Made by a program: the position numbers and the translations under genes
Part shown: piece by piece, positions 60,738 to 64,000 of the stretch
Position numbering within the stretch: position 1 is the stretch's first letter
Layout: each line of letters begins with the position of its first letter
Notes under the pieces: generated by a model
Databases searched by the model: none
Told to the model about the DNA's origin: nothing
What the model saw: only the letters and a program-made list of their open reading frames with translations
From: Meira nashicola
Lineage: Eukaryota; Basidiomycota; Exobasidiomycetes; Exobasidiales; Brachybasidiaceae
NCBI GenBank assembly: GCA_001600355.1
Contig: BCJU01000001.1
Span: forward strand, 6,510,013-6,574,012
Length of the DNA stretch: 64,000 nucleotides
Direction of reading: 5' to 3'

Positions 60738-62714
60738 ATGGCCAGTAGTGCCGAACTACAATTCCAATTCGGACAATTATCACCAGCATTACACCTTATC
60801 GAAACGGAAGATTCATGGCAAAAGATTGATGGTGCATTGAGTAAATTAGAAACAATTACAAAATCTGGCGCATACAAGAATGCTGCATTTGTACCGCTCA
60901 TCAAAGAGCATTCAGCACCAATCGTAAATTCTTTATTATCGGAAAGAACAAAATTATCCGGATCAGCAGCTGATTTGCTCACTTCAGTCGCACCTAGACT
61001 TGCTAATCGATTTGAACCTTTGATCAGCACATTTGTTCCTCCACTTTTACAACTTTGTGCGAGGACAAACAAGGTAGCATTGATTCGAGCAAAGAAGTGT
61101 TTGTTGTTAATTGCCAAGCATTGTAAGCTTGCATCTTTATTACCTTTATTGCGAGATGCAGCTAGAGACAAATCTATCACATTACGCAACGTATCGGTAG
61201 AAGTCACTTTGATGTTGGTGGAATCGATTGAAAATCTTGAACGTTTAGAGAGACGGGTAGGCGATATTGAAATCATAATCAAGAGTACAGCAACAGATCG
61301 TGATCCGGAAGTGAGACAATGGTCAAAGAGGATGTTTGAATTGTACGTTGAACGATTTCCATATAGAGTGGAGGAATTTACTGCACCATTAACACCAACA
61401 ACGAGAAGGTACCTTGCATTGAAGAATACAGACAGACAAGCTGGTCCATCAACTTTTCCAGTCAAACCAATGCCTCGCGTTCCAGTAGAACAGCAAAGGC
61501 CTCGTACATCACCGGAGAAAGTCATTCGTGCAGTTTCAGCTTCTACGAATAAACCCACCACTCACACAACAGTGAAAAGACAGAGAGATGCTTCTGCATC
61601 TGCACGTTCAGCGAGTGGACCCCAAGGAAAATCAACTTCTCGATCTGTGTCTTCCTCCTCGAAATCTGCTCAAAATACACCAAGTAGTTATAAAGAAACG
61701 AGAATGCAGGAAGTACCACCACCTGTACCTGTAATGCCCAAGGTAGACCCGACAGAAGAACGAGAGAGAGCGATTTTGAAAGCAGAAGTTGCACGTATGA
61801 CATCGGCAACACCTAGTAGAGGAATAGCAGCTCGACTTGCTTTAGAACAATTTGAGATTAAAGTACGAGCAAAAAGTGGAACAGATGGTGGTCTGAAAGC
61901 AGGATCTTCTTCGAGAGCTGCTCTTACTGCATTTGCAGTTGCAGCTTCCAAAAAACATTCATCACCGAAAAGGATGCCAGCAAGAGTACCATTGCCACCA
62001 CAACCTACAGAAGATCGAAAAAACACAAAAGTTGAAACAAAGAATGTTGTTATGCCACAGAGGGTTGTACGATCTCCGATTGAAACTGTTTCTATTCCAT
62101 CTTCGCCAGACGTATTTGGAAGTCGACCGATGCCAAAAGAGGCAATACAACGTAACAAAGTACCAATAGCAACTGCATCATCAAAACGTACGAGCACACT
62201 CACAAAGAATATGGGAGCGCGTGGTATGCTATTAGGGAATGCTACACCATCTACAACCACAAAACAACGTACAAAACCACAAGTGAAGACATCGATTCCA
62301 GTTGCATCTCCAAGACCAAAGTTCTTTGCTTCTCCTCCTTTAACAAAGAAACAGAATCGAGAAGAAGAATTGAATCAGTTGGGTGATATAATGGAAGCAC
62401 TTTCCATGACAGTAGCACAAGAAGATGAGAATAAGGAAAACGTACCTGATGTGGTGATGAACACAAAGAAGGACAACACACCACCTCTTCCAGAAAGGCG
62501 GAATAGTTCTGACTCTAAAAGAAGGTCATGCGAATTGGAACCTCTTCAAACAATCAATGGTTCAGAAGATGCAAAACGAATGAAAATGCAATCTCCCAGT
62601 TCAATAATTCAATCTAGACCAATCCTTTCACCACGTTCAACTAGAAACGCTGTTAGACCTGCATTTCACTTTGGCAGAATGGCACCTTTAGTCATTTCAG
62701 GAAAGAAGATTTAA
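60738..62714 (+). CDS. CLASP-type TOG-domain microtubule-associated protein with KEN box
   Basis: A 658-residue single-exon protein. The N-terminal domain (about 1-235) is built of HEAT-like helices with CLASP_N/TOG features: SWQKIDGALSKLETI, LSGSAADLLTSVAPRL, FVPPLLQLCARTNKVALIRAKKCLL, ITLRNVSVEVTLMLVE and DPEVRQWSKRMFELY. The rest is basic and Ser/Pro-rich, as in microtubule-binding linkers. It contains a TxIP motif (TSIP at 518-521), a possible EB1 docking site, and a KEN box at 566-568, an APC/C degron. The start at 60738 is used because upstream codons are a leader-like sequence. The role is probably spindle or cytoplasmic microtubule stability. Confidence 0.78.
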   Translation: MASSAELQFQFGQLSPALHLIETEDSWQKIDGALSKLETITKSGAYKNAAFVPLIKEHSAPIVNSLLSERTKLSGSAADLLTSVAPRLANRFEPLISTFVPPLLQLCARTNKVALIRAKKCLLLIAKHCKLASLLPLLRDAARDKSITLRNVSVEVTLMLVESIENLERLERRVGDIEIIIKSTATDRDPEVRQWSKRMFELYVERFPYRVEEFTAPLTPTTRRYLALKNTDRQAGPSTFPVKPMPRVPVEQQRPRTSPEKVIRAVSASTNKPTTHTTVKRQRDASASARSASGPQGKSTSRSVSSSSKSAQNTPSSYKETRMQEVPPPVPVMPKVDPTEERERAILKAEVARMTSATPSRGIAARLALEQFEIKVRAKSGTDGGLKAGSSSRAALTAFAVAASKKHSSPKRMPARVPLPPQPTEDRKNTKVETKNVVMPQRVVRSPIETVSIPSSPDVFGSRPMPKEAIQRNKVPIATASSKRTSTLTKNMGARGMLLGNATPSTTTKQRTKPQVKTSIPVASPRPKFFASPPLTKKQNREEELNQLGDIMEALSMTVAQEDENKENVPDVVMNTKKDNTPPLPERRNSSDSKRRSCELEPLQTINGSEDAKRMKMQSPSSIIQSRPILSPRSTRNAVRPAFHFGRMAPLVISGKKI

Positions 62715-62802
62715 AAATTGTATAATAATATTCTCTGTTTTGATATACCATAATTTAACAGGCAGGAAAGGGCGGACATTGATTCCGGTTCCGGTTTAAT
62801 AT

Positions 62803-62828
62803 CTCATTCCGACTCCTAAGTGACGTCA
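62803..62828 (+). promoter_or_regulatory. Shared upstream element plus CRE (TGACGTCA) of tiny peptide gene 1
   Basis: CTCATTCCGACTCCTAA (62803-62819) ends 133 bp before the ATG of peptide gene 1. A 16-of-17 copy (63802-63818) ends 131 bp before gene 3. Gene 1 also has a perfect palindrome TGACGTCA at 62821-62828, a bZIP (Atf/Creb) site. Confidence 0.55.
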
Positions 62829-62951
62829 TTCCTTCCACACGGAAGCGTTCGAGTAAAATTAGAAAATAGAAAATAGAGAAAATTAGTGAGCCATCAATCT
62901 TTTCTATCTTGACATCCGATTATCATCCTTTCAAGACACAATTGCCAAAAA

Positions 62952-63095
62952 ATGAAAATTAAACTCACTACAACATTTGCAATCATATTATTGATTTGCT
63001 CAACTTCTACTTTAGCCATTCCAAATGATTACACAACAAAAAATGTTAAAAGATACATTTATTGTCCTCACAAAGTTCAAAATTGTGTAGTTTAA
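62952..63095 (+). CDS. 47-residue secreted peptide precursor 1 (Kex2 site and Cys-ring core)
   Basis: A 47-codon ORF. A signal peptide (MKIKLTTTFAIILLICSTSTLA) is followed by a pro-part of about 10 residues. The Lys-Arg at 33-34 leaves the C-terminal peptide YIYCPHKVQNCVV. Two Cys in the C-terminal part (38 and 45) are separated by six residues and could form a disulfide ring. The paralogue at 63429 has the same length and the same layout, which makes a real gene likely. The family is unknown to me. The C-terminus is Cys-Val-Val, one residue short of a CaaX box. Confidence 0.75.
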   Translation: MKIKLTTTFAIILLICSTSTLAIPNDYTTKNVKRYIYCPHKVQNCVV

Positions 63096-63428
63096 ACAAG
63101 AAAGAAGGGTGAATGGAGAAGTGGTATATCTTATCCCACGGTACAAGCTCGTATTAAGGGGCTTGCTTATATTTATCTCAACCAAATAGCATCGAATGCT
63201 CAATTCAACATTCCTAAGACATAAGTGTGTCCTCTTTGACTGAGTTAAACACTGAGAAGGGAATTGACCAAAATCAAACCAGCTTCATATTTTTTCTTCT
63301 ATCTTAATTATTACAACCAATACGCAGCGCAACGCTTTTGTTGTTCTTTCTCTATACTACCAATCTTACTGTATTCCCTGCAACATTATTATTCGACTTT
63401 TAACAATTACAAATTAAAACAATTTTCG
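63096..63428. other. Intergenic region between peptide genes 1 and 2
   Basis: About 330 bp with the promoter of peptide gene 2. I see no motif I can support; the element seen upstream of genes 1 and 3 is absent here. Confidence 0.5.
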
Positions 63429-63572
63429 ATGATGCAAAACAAATTCATTCTACCTTTAGCAATTCTGCTTTTTGTCTTTTCAATTTCTACTTTAGCAGTA
63501 CCTATCACAAGTACTAAATCAACAAACGTCAAAAGATATTGTCCTCATAAAATTCAAGATTGTGTGTTATAA
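63429..63572 (+). CDS. 47-residue secreted peptide precursor 2 (Kex2 site and Cys-ring core)
   Basis: A 47-codon ORF beginning Met-Met. The signal peptide covers about 1-23 (FILPLAILLFVFSISTLA). A short pro-part ends in NVKR (33-36), leaving the 11-residue peptide YCPHKIQDCVL. The peptide matches precursor 1 at C-P-H-K-[IV]-Q-[DN]-C-V. Cys38 and Cys45 are the same positions as in precursor 1. Codons upstream of 63429 are open but lack an ATG. Conservation is concentrated at STLA, NVKR and the C-terminal peptide, which is the pattern expected of a processed peptide. Confidence 0.75.
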   Translation: MMQNKFILPLAILLFVFSISTLAVPITSTKSTNVKRYCPHKIQDCVL

Positions 63573-63948
63573 GCAAGTAGGAAGTTTCACTCATTGAATG
63601 GTCTTTAACGCAATCTCTCTTTATATACACTGTACTGATGCTTTCTTTCAGTAGCACAACCTGTATCTGAATTTTATTATTCTTTTATTGCCTTCTTTTA
63701 ATGTTCAAAACGCCCCTAAATGTGAGAAATATCATCATTACCGCGTAATTATTTCATACCTTCCGTTTTCGGTTTATCAATTAATATCCCTTCTCAATGG
63801 CCTCATTCCTACTCCTAAAGCCCCATCCGATTCAGGGGAATCGAAACGCCGCCGCTATACAAAAGTATGAAGAATATAAAGAGGCATGATTCATACGGTC
63901 TCCTTCTTTCGTTACAATTCAAAGCTTAACATATTTTTCATCAACAGT
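63573..63948. other. Intergenic region upstream of partial peptide gene 3
   Basis: About 375 bp. It contains the shared element CTCATTCCTACTCCTAA at 63802-63818 and TATA-like sequences at 63856 and 63874. No other gene is supported. Confidence 0.55.
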
Positions 63949-64000
63949 ATGCATTCTCACATTATCAAGCTCAACCTTATCTTGGCTATTATCTTTTCCG
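63949..64000 (+). CDS. Partial small secreted precursor 3 (cut by window edge)
   Basis: An ATG at 63949 opens a frame that runs off the window. The 17 visible residues (MHSHIIKLNLILAIIFS) look like the start of a signal peptide. The upstream element shared with peptide gene 1 sits at the same distance. It is therefore probably a third member of the tiny-peptide cluster, although its Kex2 site and Cys core lie outside the window. Confidence 0.55.
   Translation, partial: MHSHIIKLNLILAIIFS

Noticed and set aside
62952..63572. Tiny precursors as CaaX lipopeptide mating pheromones
   Set aside because: The C-termini are Cys-Val-Val and Cys-Val-Leu, one residue short of CaaX, and a signal peptide with a KR site argues for the classical secretory route.
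62952..63572. Similarity of C...QNC to oxytocin/vasopressin peptides
   Set aside because: Ring size differs (C-x6-C versus C-x4-C) and only a few residues match; likely chance.

Overview
The window is nuclear DNA of a fungus, most likely an intron-poor basidiomycete. A placement near Ustilaginomycotina/Exobasidiomycetes is my inference and is not proven here. Protein-coding genes sit on both strands, about one per 1.8 kb. They are mostly single-exon or carry one or two GT-AG introns of about 60-170 nt. There is a tRNA-Thr with a short intron. I saw no rRNA, transposon, CRISPR or prokaryotic operon signal.

Layout. 0-9 kb: 3' end of REV3 (DNA polymerase zeta), casein kinase II alpha, a membrane-anchored GH5 glucanase, tRNA-Thr, an alternative NADH dehydrogenase and an SRAP/HMCES abasic-site protein. 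9.4-10.9 kb: a tandem pair of small cysteine-containing secreted proteins. 11-28.7 kb: an orphan protein, a START-like protein, a peroxisomal-type acyl-CoA synthetase, DNA ligase I, S-(hydroxymethyl)glutathione dehydrogenase, NAA50, a Tlg2/syntaxin-16 SNARE, a Mediator-27-like protein, a GT69/CAP59-like mannosyltransferase and a glycerol-3-phosphate acyltransferase. 28.8-36.9 kb: four tandem GH13 alpha-glucosidases, one with a changed catalytic motif. 37.8-54.6 kb: Sti1/HOP, a ZCCHC9 homologue, a RING membrane protein, CTNNBL1, a PAC3-like chaperone, ornithine decarboxylase antizyme with a +1 frameshift site, a SYLF-SH3 protein, L-2-hydroxyglutarate dehydrogenase, ribosomal mL53 and a KLHDC4-like kelch protein.

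55-58.3 kb holds three related secreted, dibasic (Lys-Arg) proteins that look like Kex2-processed peptide precursors; the middle one is broken by a one-base frameshift. Next come a coilin-like protein and a CLASP/TOG-domain protein with a KEN box. From 62.9 kb to the right edge there is a second cluster of very small secreted precursors. Two complete 47-residue genes each end in Lys-Arg followed by a short peptide with a Cys-Pro-His-Lys...Cys core, and a third gene is cut by the window edge.

Most of the window is conserved housekeeping sequence. The accessory content is the secreted families (9.4-10.9, 55-58.3 and 62.9-64 kb) and the alpha-glucosidase array. The most notable regulatory feature is the antizyme frameshift: the zero frame ends in TTT TGA, and the antizyme domain is reachable only by +1 slippage within a 17-nt overlap.
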